Below are positions 25,598 to 34,490 of a DNA stretch of 64,000 nt, piece after piece. The position numbers were made by a program, and so were the translations under genes. Source of the DNA: an uncultured Christensenellaceae bacterium (GTDB lineage Bacteria > Bacillota > Clostridia > Christensenellales > Pumilibacteraceae). A model generated the notes under the pieces. That model saw nothing but the letters and a program-made list of their open reading frames with translations, made no database searches and was not told the DNA's origin. Numbering within the stretch: position 1 is the first letter of the stretch; each line of letters starts with the position of its first letter. The stretch is from NCBI GenBank assembly GCA_910586925.1, contig CAJUKG010000004.1, forward strand, positions 157,932 through 221,931, in the 5' to 3' direction.

Positions 25598-25753
25598 ACT
25601 CAAGCATTGACTCGAAGTATTATCGCAAGCTCGGGATATTTTCGATACTTACCAATTATATCACTATTGTCTTTGTTTGTCAAATCGTTTTATGCGGATT
25701 TGCAAAAGTCTTTTTCCGCGCTTATACATACTATGCGCGACAACGCCCGCGCG

Positions 25754-26308
25754 TCACGACCTGTCTATTATTTCGAGCGCGACGGTCACTTTGGTTTTTC
25801 CGCCGAACAAATCAAGCTCTATGTCCGCGCTGTGGTTATGCCTGTTGATTTTCGTTATCGAGCCTTCCCTGCCCTTTAGCGGTCCGTCGGTCACGCATAC
25901 TTTGTCGCCTATTATAACCCCCGACGAACGCTCGAAACACCGCTTACCGCGCAACAGATATTCGAGCCGTTGCCGCTCGTCGCTCGGAAGCGCGATCCTG
26001 TTGTCGCCGCTGCGCAAAAGTCTGATTATATCCGCGGACCCGAACACGAACGTTCCGAACTCGCGCAAAAATTCCGTTTCGGGCATTGTCGTTTCCACGA
26101 ACACGTATCCCGGGAACAGCGGACGCTTGCGGTATTGCCGACCGGGCACGTGCCTGTATTTGCGGTAATACACTTCCGATTCAGGGCAGAACGCTTCGAA
26201 TTCGTGCTCGAAACGGTGCGTCGCCACAAACTGCCCGACGTCGCACATGACGCGCGGCTCGGTATTCGTTTTTACATAGAAAACATACCAAAAATACGGT
26301 TCTTGCAT
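25754..26308 (-). CDS. loaP: NusG paralog of the LoaP type (transcription antiterminator)
   Basis: 184 residues. The N-terminal NGN domain begins with FWYVFYVKTNTEP and includes the RPLFPGYVFVE core. The C-terminal KOW domain contains GDKVCVTDGPLKGREGSI. Length, spacing and lack of long insertions fit LoaP, the specialised NusG of Bacillota. LoaP binds RNA polymerase after an RNA hairpin in the leader and lets it pass terminators in long surface-polysaccharide or metabolite operons. The gene is not inside such an operon; it follows DUF1893 by 49 nt. The ATG at 26308 is chosen for GAGG at 5-nt spacing over a GTG two codons upstream. General NusG function is unlikely because the essential copy usually sits with secE. 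Confidence 0.82.
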   Translation of the reverse strand: MQEPYFWYVFYVKTNTEPRVMCDVGQFVATHRFEHEFEAFCPESEVYYRKYRHVPGRQYRKRPLFPGYVFVETTMPETEFLREFGTFVFGSADIIRLLRSGDNRIALPSDERQRLEYLLRGKRCFERSSGVIIGDKVCVTDGPLKGREGSITKINRHNHSADIELDLFGGKTKVTVALEIIDRS

Positions 26309-26357
26309 ACGCACCTCGAAAGCCTACAACATAATATACCGCGCACGACGGATTTTG

Positions 26358-26789
26358 TCAAGGCTTCCCGCCGCGGGGCAGTTTTTCGAGCGCGGCTTCC
26401 ACTGCCGAAAGTGCGGCGAGCGGTTCGTCGATCCCGCTCACTGCCGATTCCATCGGGCACATACCCGTTCCGTCGCGGTTGATTATGTGCGGAACGAGCC
26501 GACCGTACTCCGCGCATATACCGTACTTTTCGCACATCGCCGCCGCTTGCTCGGACATGATTTTGGCGTAAACTTCTTTCACGCCGAGAAGCGCGTACAA
26601 AAGCACGGCGGCTTTGCCAACCGTTTTATCGGCGGCGGCATAGCTGCGAAAATCTCTACCCGATCTTGCGAGCGCGACGAGCGGTTTCACGCCGCGCTCC
26701 GTACCGCAAACTATGTCGTCGCCGTTTACGAGCACATACGTATACCCGCGCTCGTTCAGAAGCGTCCTTGCTCGCGCCAAATCGCCCAC
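26358..26789 (-). CDS. DUF1893 domain protein
   Basis: 143 residues from a GTG start (ribosome site GGAGG inside the end of the preceding gene). It matches the DUF1893 pattern: an N-terminal ALLNERG-like helix, the central strand TYVLVNGDDIVCGTERGV, then KAAVLLYALLGVKEVYAKIMS and a Cys in AMCEKYGI. The biochemical role of the family is unknown. It is coupled to the ECF S-component and lies in an aldo/keto reductase operon, a setting that suggests a small-molecule salvage or redox function, but this is only an inference. Confidence 0.85.
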   Translation of the reverse strand: MGDLARARTLLNERGYTYVLVNGDDIVCGTERGVKPLVALARSGRDFRSYAAADKTVGKAAVLLYALLGVKEVYAKIMSEQAAAMCEKYGICAEYGRLVPHIINRDGTGMCPMESAVSGIDEPLAALSAVEAALEKLPRGGKP

Positions 26790-26792
26790 GCG

Positions 26793-27371
26793 CTATTCCT
26801 CCGCTCTGTCGAAAAACACCGACAATGCTATTACGACTGCGGGCACGATCACGCACTGCACCGCCACCGCGATAAGACCGGACTGCACTTGCGCCCACGC
26901 CATGGCGAACGACAGCGGCGAAACTGTTTGGAATATGACCGCGAGCAGCAGGAACGCAGCACGCCCCGCGACGAAAGCCGACGGCACAGCGAGGAACGCC
27001 GTATATTTGTTTTTCGCTATTATTTTCGAGAACGCGCCCGACACCGCCGCGAACACGGCAAGCTCGACTATCATGTACGGCAGACGCGACGCCGCGGGCA
27101 TGGGATTGCCGAAAGCGAGAGTGAAAAGAAAACTCACGATCGGCGACAGCACGCCGACGGACAGTCCCCACACGGGACCGAGCAAACACCCGCCGATGAG
27201 CACGGGCAAGTACATAGGCAACCACGCCGCGCCGCCCGTCGCGCCTGCCGCGAGATGCACGAGCTGCGGCAATATTACCGCGAGCGCGATAATCCCCGCC
27301 GACACGAGTGCTTTAACGGTTATTTTCATGCGCATGCCGACATGCCTGCGCGTCAAAATTCCTTCCAACAT
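26793..27371 (-). CDS. ECF-type transporter substrate-binding (S) component
   Basis: 192 residues with five to six hydrophobic segments and typical S-component features: ALVSAGIIALAVILPQLVHL near the start and the LPVLIGGCLLGPVWGLSVGVLSP turn that contacts the energizing module. S-components capture a vitamin-like substrate and share an EcfAAT energizer usually encoded elsewhere; none is encoded here. The substrate is unknown. It lies between the aldo/keto reductase (23 nt) and DUF1893 (3 nt) in one operon. Possible starts are at 27371 and at the internal Met of MRMKITVKAL; the latter gives a more usual N-terminus. Confidence 0.82.
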   Translation of the reverse strand: MLEGILTRRHVGMRMKITVKALVSAGIIALAVILPQLVHLAAGATGGAAWLPMYLPVLIGGCLLGPVWGLSVGVLSPIVSFLFTLAFGNPMPAASRLPYMIVELAVFAAVSGAFSKIIAKNKYTAFLAVPSAFVAGRAAFLLLAVIFQTVSPLSFAMAWAQVQSGLIAVAVQCVIVPAVVIALSVFFDRAEE

Positions 27372-27394
27372 TATTTATGTAACTCCTTCGATCT

Positions 27395-28525
27395 TTATTT
27401 GAGAAGCGTCGAGAACTCGGTCATCATTTCCGAAACTTTGATACCTTGCGGGCAAACCTTTTCGCAGCTGCGACAGCCTATGCACGCGCTCGGCAGTTTA
27501 TCCTCGCCGTACACCGAAAGTGCCATCGGCGCGAGAAATCCGCCGCCAGTGAACTTGTGCTCGTTGTACAGTTTGACAAGCTCGGGAATGTTAAGCTCTT
27601 TCGGGCAGTGGCTCATGCAGTATTTGCACGCCGTGCACGGCAGTTTCGTTTTTGCCGTCATGCCCGACGCTATTTCGTACAGTGCGGCGAGTTCGTCGGC
27701 ATCGAGCGGTTTTTCCTCGGCGAAAGTCTTGATGTTATCCACCACCTGTTCCATGGTAGACATGCCCGAGAGCGTGACCGTGACGGGCGGCAAAGTCTGC
27801 AAAAACCGAAACGCCCACGCGGGAATGTTCTCGTCGCGCCGTAGAGACTTGAGCCGTGCGGCGTCCGCTTCGTCGAGTTTTGCGAGCCGTCCGCCGCGTA
27901 GCGGTTCCATTACCCATACGGGAATACCGAGCGACTCGAGCAATTCCACCTTCTGTTTGGCGTTCTGGAATTCCCAATCGAGATAGTTGAGCTGTACCTG
28001 CCCGAACTCCATGTACTTGCCGTACTTGTCGAGGAAGCGCGTGAGCACATCCATACTGCCGTGCACCGAGAACCCGAGATGCTTGATGCGCCCGTTCCGC
28101 TTTTGCTCGATGAGATATGCGAATATACCGTGGCTTTCGTCGAGATACTCCTTGATATTCATTTCGCAAACGTTGTGGAAAAGGTAGAAATCGAAGTAGT
28201 CGACACGACATTTTTCAAGCTGTTTCTCGAAAATTTCTTCCACTCTGTCTATGTTCGCGAGATCGTAACCGGGAAACTTGCTCGCAAGATAGAAGCTGTC
28301 GCGCGGATACTTTTGCAAGATCTTGCCGACGACAAGTTCGGAATTGCCGCTGTGATACCCCCACGCCGTGTCGTAATAATTGACGCCGTGCTTCATCGCA
28401 TAGTCGATCATTTTCTCCGCCGCCGCCTCGTCGATGTCCGCATCGTTTCCGTTCTTAACGGGAAGCCGCATCGTACCGAAGCCGAGCGCGGATAGCTTAA
28501 TATCTCCGAATTTCTTGTAAATCAT
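27395..28525 (-). CDS. Aldo/keto reductase with C-terminal 2x[4Fe-4S] ferredoxin-like domain
   Basis: 376 residues. The barrel begins IKLSALGFGTMRLP and contains the catalytic Tyr in NYYDTAWGYHSG. After ~300 residues a bacterial ferredoxin-like module carries CTACKYCMSHCPKE and CIGCRSCEKVCPQG, which can bind two [4Fe-4S] clusters. Such Fe-S aldo/keto reductases are common in anaerobes, and their substrates are mostly unknown. It is the first gene of the operon with ECF-S and DUF1893. The promoter has TTGCAA, a 16-nt spacer and TATACT (28582-28555), and the ribosome site is GGAGG. Confidence 0.93.
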   Translation of the reverse strand: MIYKKFGDIKLSALGFGTMRLPVKNGNDADIDEAAAEKMIDYAMKHGVNYYDTAWGYHSGNSELVVGKILQKYPRDSFYLASKFPGYDLANIDRVEEIFEKQLEKCRVDYFDFYLFHNVCEMNIKEYLDESHGIFAYLIEQKRNGRIKHLGFSVHGSMDVLTRFLDKYGKYMEFGQVQLNYLDWEFQNAKQKVELLESLGIPVWVMEPLRGGRLAKLDEADAARLKSLRRDENIPAWAFRFLQTLPPVTVTLSGMSTMEQVVDNIKTFAEEKPLDADELAALYEIASGMTAKTKLPCTACKYCMSHCPKELNIPELVKLYNEHKFTGGGFLAPMALSVYGEDKLPSACIGCRSCEKVCPQGIKVSEMMTEFSTLLK

Positions 28526-28595
28526 ACTGCCTCCGTGAACTTTATTTTAATAGAGTATAACACATTATCCGCGATTTTGCAATACATATACAAAA

Positions 28596-30656
28596 CTAAA
28601 TGCCCCATTCCGCATTGTGAATGGATTCGTAATGTCTGTCTTTCAAACAATCCGCACAGTTATCGACGGATGGGAATTCTTCCGCTATTTCTTCAATCAA
28701 CGCGCTTAACAATTTATCACCCATAATATCGCCGTATTTGCCGCGCAAAGCCTTTTCGTACCATTCGCATAATTCTTTTTCGGTTATGATGCTTTGAATT
28801 TTACTTTTCCAACCTATTTGAGTCAAAATCGACAGTATGACATTCTTTTCCGCTGCTTTGCAAACAATGACGATCCTATCGCTGTTTACGCTCGTAACGA
28901 TATCTTCAGCAAGTTCTTCATCCAAAGACAAATGTTTGATTTGGATTGCAGGACCCCAATTAGAATACATATCCAACCCTCTGTCAGCGGCATTTGTTAC
29001 GCCCACACGAAAAACTTTAGCGTCCTGCACGGCAGTATGATTATCGAAATCAATACACATGATCGACCGCGTAAAATCTTCAAACTCCTTAATTATGTCG
29101 AGTTTTTCCTTGTTTACGGAAATCTCGACTTTCAAATCCATTGTTTCGATCAGTGTCGAAAACAGCGCGTATACGATTATTTCGTACACTTTATCCAAAC
29201 TCCGCTTCAATCCAGCTTCCGATCGAAATGAGTTTATAAATGCTTTAACGTCGAAATCTTGACGCGTGGCATTACGGCATAAATCCAATGCCGCCGATAA
29301 TTGACGGTGTTTATTTATAAACCGTTGATATATGTACGCCTCTACAACTCCGCCCGTGCGTCTGTTTTCTTCGGCGAGGGCGGTAATCTGCTGCGGAGAA
29401 ATAGCATTGAAAACATCGTCTTGGAATCGCGCGCTCGACGTACTTTTCCTGCCGAGCAATGCGATACTGATTTCGTTACGCCACGCCTTGCTTTTGTTGC
29501 GGTACGTTTCCAAATCATTAGTATCTATGTCTTTACAAACCCTATCGTGATATAATGTTTCCGCAATTTGAATGGGTTTGTACAAATGGATCCGTGATTT
29601 TTTTATTATCGCGTCGAGTGCCTCTTTCGCTTGTTTTAATTCCGCTTCCATATGTTCTCCTTTTCTTTTGACTCCGCTACCGTTAAGTGCCTCGATCATT
29701 TTCCGCGCCACTGCCGATATTACGGGGATCGCAACGCTGTTACCCGTCTGATGTTTGACATGACCGTACCCGACTACTATTTTATATGTTTCGGGAAAGC
29801 CCTGCAATCGCAACATTTCCCTTTCCGTCGGGCGACGTTCGTTATTGATCAAAATATAGTTAGCCGACGCACCCGCACGAAGTGCCGAACAATATGAATG
29901 CGGCGTGATCGCTCCCGCGATATTTTCATGAGAAATGTACGGTCTGGGATAGGCTTTATCCCTCATTCTCGCCAAACGCGAATCGCGTATACTTTCTTTC
30001 ACGTAATATCGTTTATCGACGTTATTTTCCAAAATATCTGATAGCGTTTTATATTGCGATTTCGGCAACGGTGCGGGAAATTGGAAATCCACGTCATCCG
30101 CAAACCCGCAAATAAAAAGCCTTTCCCTTTTCTGCGGAACTCCGAAATCGAGTGCGTTCAAAACATCGAAATAAACGGTATATCCAAGTGCTTTCAAATG
30201 CGAAATTATGGTATGCAACGTGTTGCCGTTATCGTGCGTCCGAAGATTTTTTACATTCTCGAGCATAAACGCGGGCGGGTGTTTTTCTCTCAAAATACGT
30301 TCGATCTCAAAGAACAGCGTGCCTTGCGTTTCGTGATTAAATCCTGCTTTTTTTCCCGCTATCGAAAACGGCTGACAAGGGAACCCCGCAAGCAAAATAT
30401 CGAAATCGGGGATCTCGCTCGCTTGGATCTTCGTAATGTCGCCGCAGGGATATTCGCCGAAATTCGCATAGTACGTCTTGCGGGCGTTCTCGTCTATTTC
30501 CGACGAAAACACGCACTTGCCGCCCACGCTTTCAAACCCGAGTCGAATACCGCCTATCCCCGCAAACAAATCTATAAACCTGAAACTTTTCCATTCGCCG
30601 AAATCATCGGTTGCGGATCCGGGCACTATGTCGAAAATCGTTCCATGCTCTTGCAT
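28596..30656 (-). CDS. Fused C5-cytosine methyltransferase and HaeII-type restriction endonuclease
   Basis: 686 residues. Residues ~25-330 form a C5 methyltransferase: motif I DLFAGIGGIRLGFE, catalytic C94 in GFPCQPFS, ENVKNL, QKRERL and a final GNSVAIPV. From Met336 the sequence resembles the HaeII endonuclease family (KKSRIHLYKPIQIAETLYHD, RVGVTNAADRGLDM, GPAIQIKHLSLDEELAEDIV), predicting recognition of RGCGCY. The two parts are one open frame, yet Met336 (29651) has a strong AAGGAG ribosome site at 6-nt spacing, so a separate 351-residue nuclease could also be made. The ATG at 30656 lies 8 nt after a TATAAT, so the mRNA is nearly leaderless. Confidence 0.9.
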   Translation of the reverse strand: MQEHGTIFDIVPGSATDDFGEWKSFRFIDLFAGIGGIRLGFESVGGKCVFSSEIDENARKTYYANFGEYPCGDITKIQASEIPDFDILLAGFPCQPFSIAGKKAGFNHETQGTLFFEIERILREKHPPAFMLENVKNLRTHDNGNTLHTIISHLKALGYTVYFDVLNALDFGVPQKRERLFICGFADDVDFQFPAPLPKSQYKTLSDILENNVDKRYYVKESIRDSRLARMRDKAYPRPYISHENIAGAITPHSYCSALRAGASANYILINNERRPTEREMLRLQGFPETYKIVVGYGHVKHQTGNSVAIPVISAVARKMIEALNGSGVKRKGEHMEAELKQAKEALDAIIKKSRIHLYKPIQIAETLYHDRVCKDIDTNDLETYRNKSKAWRNEISIALLGRKSTSSARFQDDVFNAISPQQITALAEENRRTGGVVEAYIYQRFINKHRQLSAALDLCRNATRQDFDVKAFINSFRSEAGLKRSLDKVYEIIVYALFSTLIETMDLKVEISVNKEKLDIIKEFEDFTRSIMCIDFDNHTAVQDAKVFRVGVTNAADRGLDMYSNWGPAIQIKHLSLDEELAEDIVTSVNSDRIVIVCKAAEKNVILSILTQIGWKSKIQSIITEKELCEWYEKALRGKYGDIMGDKLLSALIEEIAEEFPSVDNCADCLKDRHYESIHNAEWGI
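29649..29662 (-). promoter_or_regulatory. Internal ribosome site and start for the nuclease half
   Basis: AAGGAGAACATATG on the minus strand places an ideal ribosome site before the Met336 codon of the fusion. It looks like the former start of a separate endonuclease gene. Confidence 0.75.
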
Positions 30657-30664
30657 ACCGTTAG

Positions 30665-30693
30665 ATTATAACATATTTCGCTCACATTTTCAA
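30665..30693 (-). promoter_or_regulatory. Promoter of the restriction-modification gene
   Basis: Minus strand TTGAAA, 17-nt spacer, extended -10 TGTTATAAT. The -10 ends 8 nt before the ATG, so little or no 5' leader is expected. Confidence 0.75.
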
Positions 30694-30738
30694 GCGTATA
30701 TAACGGAGATAACAAATTTTCGATTTTCGGCGGAATAT

Positions 30739-30768
30739 AAAAGAGCTTGACTTTCGTCAAACTCTTTC
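30739..30768 (-). terminator. Terminator of asnS
   Basis: AAAGAG..TGAC loop GAAA GTCA..CTCTTTT hairpin 10 nt after the asnS stop. Confidence 0.85.
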
Positions 30769-30777
30769 GTGCTTTGT

Positions 30778-32160
30778 TTATCGCAATTCGTCTTTGGTGC
30801 GCGGGAACTCGACGGTGTCGCGGATATTGCTCATGCCCGTCACGTACATCATCATGCGCTCGAGCCCGAGTCCGAATCCGCTGTGCGGCACAGTGCCGAA
30901 CTTGCGAAGATCGAGATAGTTCGCATAATCGGAAAGTTTCATGCCGCGCGACTTGATTTCGGCGAGCAGTTTGTCGTAGTCGGCTTCGCGCTCGCTGCAC
31001 CCGATGATCTCGCCCACGCCGGGAACGAGTAGGTCTGTGGCGGCGACCGTCACGCCGTCGGGGTTTTGCTTCATGTAGAACGACTTGATCGCGCGCGGAT
31101 AGTTCACGACGAACACGGGTTTTTTGAAATACTCGTCTGTGAGATACCGCTCGTGCTCGGTCTGAAGGTCCAGCCCCCACTCGACGGGATACACGAACGT
31201 CTTGCCCGATTTTTTGAGCACTTCGATCGCGTCCTTGTAGTCGATACGCGCAAACTCGCTGTCCACGACGTGTTGCAATTTCTTTATAAGCCCCGGCTCG
31301 AACCGCTCATCGAAGAACTTGAGTTCGGCGGCGCAATGCTCGAGAAGATGCGCGATTATGCTCTTGATCATGTCCGTCGCGATCCCGATAATGTCGTCTA
31401 TATCGGCAAACGCGACTTCCGGCTCGATCTGCCAGAACTCGGCGGCGTGCCGCGGCGTATTGCTGTTTTCGGCGCGGAACGTCGGTCCGAACGTATAGAT
31501 CTTGCCGAGCGCGGTCGCCATGACCTCGCCTTCGAGCTGTCCCGAAACGGTAAGCCCCGCGGGTCGCCCGAAGAAATCCTTTTTGTTATATTCATCTTCC
31601 GACTTGACCGAAGGATCGTAGCCGATGGTAGTCACCTTGAACACCTCGCCCGCGCCCTCGCAGTCGCTGCCCGTTATTATCGGCGAGTGCACATAGTAGT
31701 ACCCGTTCTCGTGGAAGAATTTATGAATGGCGTAAGACAGTTCGCTCCGCACTCTGAACACCGCATTGAACGTATTCGTGCGCACGCGAAGGTGCGGAAT
31801 GGTGCGCAAAAACTCCATGGTGTGCCGCTTCTTTTGCAGCGGGTACGTGCTGTCGCTGCCGCCCAAAAGCGTCGCTTTTTCGGCGAGAATTTCCACGCTT
31901 TCGTTCTTCATGCCGCGCTCGACCTTGCCCGTAACGGCAAGAGCCGCGCCGAGCGAAAGCATTGCGGAAAGCTCGTCCGCGTTCGCGAACACCGCTTTGT
32001 CGAAAACCACTTGCACGTGTTCAAGCATGCTGCCGTCGTTAAGCTCGGCGAACGCGACGTTCTTGCTGTCGCGCGAAGTGCGCACCCAACCGCAAACGTC
32101 GACGGTTTTGCCGATATAACTCTTATCGCATACGATTTGTTTCAAATCAATGTGTTTCAT
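30778..32160 (-). CDS. asnS: Asparaginyl-tRNA synthetase
   Basis: 460 residues, the normal length. It attaches asparagine to tRNA-Asn in the cytoplasm. The N-terminal OB-fold (residues 15-105, KTVDVCGWVRTSRDSKNVAF) binds the anticodon. The class II core has motif 2 around PTFRAENSNTPRH and motif 3 GFGLGLERM. The combination of AEFWQIEPE and the GTVPHSGFG end separates it from AspRS. It is monocistronic, with a promoter (TTGACT, 18-nt spacer, TATAAT at 32217-32188) and its own terminator. No T-box leader is visible in the short 5' region. Confidence 0.96.
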   Translation of the reverse strand: MKHIDLKQIVCDKSYIGKTVDVCGWVRTSRDSKNVAFAELNDGSMLEHVQVVFDKAVFANADELSAMLSLGAALAVTGKVERGMKNESVEILAEKATLLGGSDSTYPLQKKRHTMEFLRTIPHLRVRTNTFNAVFRVRSELSYAIHKFFHENGYYYVHSPIITGSDCEGAGEVFKVTTIGYDPSVKSEDEYNKKDFFGRPAGLTVSGQLEGEVMATALGKIYTFGPTFRAENSNTPRHAAEFWQIEPEVAFADIDDIIGIATDMIKSIIAHLLEHCAAELKFFDERFEPGLIKKLQHVVDSEFARIDYKDAIEVLKKSGKTFVYPVEWGLDLQTEHERYLTDEYFKKPVFVVNYPRAIKSFYMKQNPDGVTVAATDLLVPGVGEIIGCSEREADYDKLLAEIKSRGMKLSDYANYLDLRKFGTVPHSGFGLGLERMMMYVTGMSNIRDTVEFPRTKDELR

Positions 32161-32299
32161 AATTCGCCTCTCGAATTTATCATACTAATTATAATCCATT
32201 CGCGGGCGATTAGTCAAGAAAATTCGACATGTATGCAATAACGAATTTATCGCAAGCAAAACCCGCACCCATCGCCTATGCAATAAATAATCGGTATGA

Positions 32300-33043
32300 T
32301 CACGCACGTTTTTTGCTTCTTCCGAACATAACGACGGCGAGGACGAACAGGACGATTGTGTAAGCGATCACGACGACGATCGGAAGCCACAGTTTTTCCC
32401 ACTCGCCGACGAGGGTGTATCTTATCGCGTCGTAGCAGTGCGCGAACGGCAGTACTCTGCAAAATACCGCAAACCCGCCGCCTATCATGTCGAGGCCGAA
32501 CCACATGCCCGAAAGCAGTGCCGCGACCTGCACCACCGCCGAGCAAACGGGCGGAGTACTTTTATCGGGAAGCGCGCTTCCGAGCAGCACACCCGTCGCT
32601 ATGAACAGCAACGAAAACAGCATGGCGAAAAGCAGTGCGGGTATGATATTTACCGTGACGAGTCCGAAGCACATCGCCGTCGCGAACACGACGACGTTCT
32701 GCACAACCGCGAACGGCAGTATTCCGAGCATGTATCCTATTATGAAATCGGCAGAAGTCATCGGCGACGCGACGAGCCGCGACAGAAAACTTTTTGCGCG
32801 GTCGCCGCTTATATTCATAGCGGTGAGCATTGTCAAGAACGATCCGCCGAATATCGCGACCCCGCCCGTGAACCGCTCCGCCATGAACATGGGGACTTGC
32901 GACGCCGCCGCGCCGATACTTTTTACTATGATCTGCATTATTACAAAAATCGCGATCGGCAGTATAAGCCCGAACCCCCAGCTTACGGGCGAGCGCAACG
33001 TTTCTTTTATATTCCGCCGCGCGAAAACAAACGCTCTTTTCAT
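32300..33043 (-). CDS. ABC-2 type transporter permease
   Basis: 247 residues with six hydrophobic segments in the ABC-2 layout. It has a cytoplasmic N-terminus (FARRNIKETLRSP), a long loop after TM1 and the conserved LPFAHCYDAIRYTLVGEW segment before the last TM. The ATG overlaps the ATPase stop (ATGA, 4 nt), so the two are translated together. With the adjacent ATPase it should form a homodimeric-permease exporter for a drug, lipid or peptide; the substrate is unknown. It is the last gene of the TetR-controlled operon. Confidence 0.9.
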   Translation of the reverse strand: MKRAFVFARRNIKETLRSPVSWGFGLILPIAIFVIMQIIVKSIGAAASQVPMFMAERFTGGVAIFGGSFLTMLTAMNISGDRAKSFLSRLVASPMTSADFIIGYMLGILPFAVVQNVVVFATAMCFGLVTVNIIPALLFAMLFSLLFIATGVLLGSALPDKSTPPVCSAVVQVAALLSGMWFGLDMIGGGFAVFCRVLPFAHCYDAIRYTLVGEWEKLWLPIVVVIAYTIVLFVLAVVMFGRSKKRA

Positions 33044-33780
33044 GCCGTTTCCTCCCCCGAAAGTTTCAAAAACGCGTCCTCGAAGCTGTCCGTGCCCGCC
33101 CGCGCTTTAAGCTCGTCCGCACTTCCGACGGCGACGATCTTACCGTGCGCCATGATCGCTATGCGCCCGCAAAGTGCTTCCGCTTCCTCGAGGTAATGCG
33201 TCGTAAGCACTACCGCCGAATGTTCGCTCGTTTCGCGGATATACCGCCACAGCTCCCGCCGCGCCACCACGTCCAGCCCGAGCGTCGGTTCGTCGAGAAA
33301 CACGAGCCGCGGCGACGTTATGAGTGCCATTCCAATCGACAGCCTGCGCATCAGTCCTCCCGACAGTTTTTTCGCGCCGTCGTTCGCTCTGTCCTCGAGC
33401 TTGAGCCTGTTCATCATCGCGCTCGCTTTTTCCCGCGCCTCGCTTCTTCCCGCGCCGTACACTTCGGCGATAAGTTCGAGATTTTCGCGCACGGTAAGCG
33501 CACCCGCGACCGCCGTTTCCTGCGGACTGACGTTGAGCAAACTTTTCGCCGCCGCACAGTCGTTTACCGTATCGTGACCGAACACGCTCACGCTCCCGCC
33601 GTCGGGCGAGAGAAGCCCCGTGCACATTTTGATGGTAGTGGATTTACCCGCGCCGTTCATGCCGAGCAGTCCGAAAACCTCGCCGTCATGCACAGCGAAA
33701 CTCACGCCGTCCACCGCGACTTTTCTTTTGTCGCCGCGCCCGAACGCTTTGACCAAATTTTCCGCAACAAGTGCGTCCAT
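33040..33780 (-). CDS. ABC transporter ATP-binding protein (ABC-2/DrrA type)
   Basis: 246 residues. Walker A GMNGAGKST (~43-51), Q-loop SPQET, signature LSGGLMRR, Walker B LVFLDEPTLGLD and H-loop TTHYLEEAE are intact. The protein is of the multidrug or daunorubicin exporter class. Its start lies 1 nt from the TetR stop region and it overlaps the permease gene by 4 nt, so the three genes form one operon. Repression by the TetR-like protein is likely. Confidence 0.94.
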   Translation of the reverse strand: MDALVAENLVKAFGRGDKRKVAVDGVSFAVHDGEVFGLLGMNGAGKSTTIKMCTGLLSPDGGSVSVFGHDTVNDCAAAKSLLNVSPQETAVAGALTVRENLELIAEVYGAGRSEAREKASAMMNRLKLEDRANDGAKKLSGGLMRRLSIGMALITSPRLVFLDEPTLGLDVVARRELWRYIRETSEHSAVVLTTHYLEEAEALCGRIAIMAHGKIVAVGSADELKARAGTDSFEDAFLKLSGEETA

Positions 33781-33781
33781 A

Positions 33782-34336
33782 CTACTTCGCTCCCTCCGTT
33801 TTGTAAAGTGCCGCGAGTCCCTGCGTCATTTCTTTTGCCAAAAGCGCGATTTCTTCCCCGCTCACGGCGACGCGGTTGTCGGCGGATATTGCTGCAAGTC
33901 CGTGCAGTGCCATCCACACGCACAGATGCACGCGGTAAACTTTTTCGCGCGGAAGTTTGGTGATTTCTTCGAGCCTGTCTATTATGTCTTCCGAAACGAG
34001 CTTGCGCGACAAATCGTCAAGCCCCGTGTATTCGTAATGCTTGCCGCGAAACAGAAAGTTGAAAAGATTCCCTTTTGCCGCGGCGAACTCCACGTACTTT
34101 ACCGCTTGCCCGAGCGCACCGTCAGCGATATACTCGGTGAATATCTCGAACCCGCGTTCGATCGCCGCGCGGCGCACTTCGTCCATGTCCGCGAACTCGC
34201 GGTATATCGGCTGCGTGGATATGCCGAGCCGCTCTGCCACCGACCGCGCCGACACCGCGCTCCACCCGCTCTCGTCGACGATCTCCATGACCGCGTTTAT
34301 TATAGCTTTCCTATCCGTCTTGATTGCAGGCGGCAT
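33782..34336 (-). CDS. TetR-family transcriptional regulator
   Basis: 184 residues. The N-terminal helix-turn-helix (SVAERLGISTQPIYREF, ~33-49) is typical. The C-terminal ~130 residues are the ligand-binding/dimer domain (TetR_C type) with LCVWMALHGLAA. It is the first gene of the exporter operon. A consensus promoter and an adjacent 16-bp palindrome upstream make autoregulation likely, with the exporter substrate as the probable inducer. Confidence 0.92.
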   Translation of the reverse strand: MPPAIKTDRKAIINAVMEIVDESGWSAVSARSVAERLGISTQPIYREFADMDEVRRAAIERGFEIFTEYIADGALGQAVKYVEFAAAKGNLFNFLFRGKHYEYTGLDDLSRKLVSEDIIDRLEEITKLPREKVYRVHLCVWMALHGLAAISADNRVAVSGEEIALLAKEMTQGLAALYKTEGAK

Positions 34337-34419
34337 ACTCTCTCTCCTTCGCGAGATCTCGCTTTCATGTAATAGTTGCTAATGGTTGCGACAATCGCAA
34401 AGCATTGCCGCCGAGGATA

Positions 34420-34435
34420 AATAACATGTGTTATT
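34420..34435. promoter_or_regulatory. Palindromic operator of the TetR operon
   Basis: AATAACA-TG-TGTTATT, 7-bp arms. It lies just downstream of the -10 element, where a bound repressor would block initiation. Confidence 0.7.
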
Positions 34436-34441
34436 TTATAT

Positions 34442-34470
34442 ATTATAACAAGCGTTGCGCAGTTTGTCAA
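34442..34470 (-). promoter_or_regulatory. Consensus promoter of the TetR-ABC operon
   Basis: Minus strand TTGACA (34470-34465), 17-nt spacer, TATAAT (34447-34442). Confidence 0.85.
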
Positions 34471-34490
34471 GCGGTCGGAAGCACTTTTGC

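Noticed and set aside
27372..28595. Riboswitch upstream of the ECF transporter
   Set aside because: The gap to the preceding gene is only 23 nt and the operon promoter region is too short for a known vitamin riboswitch.
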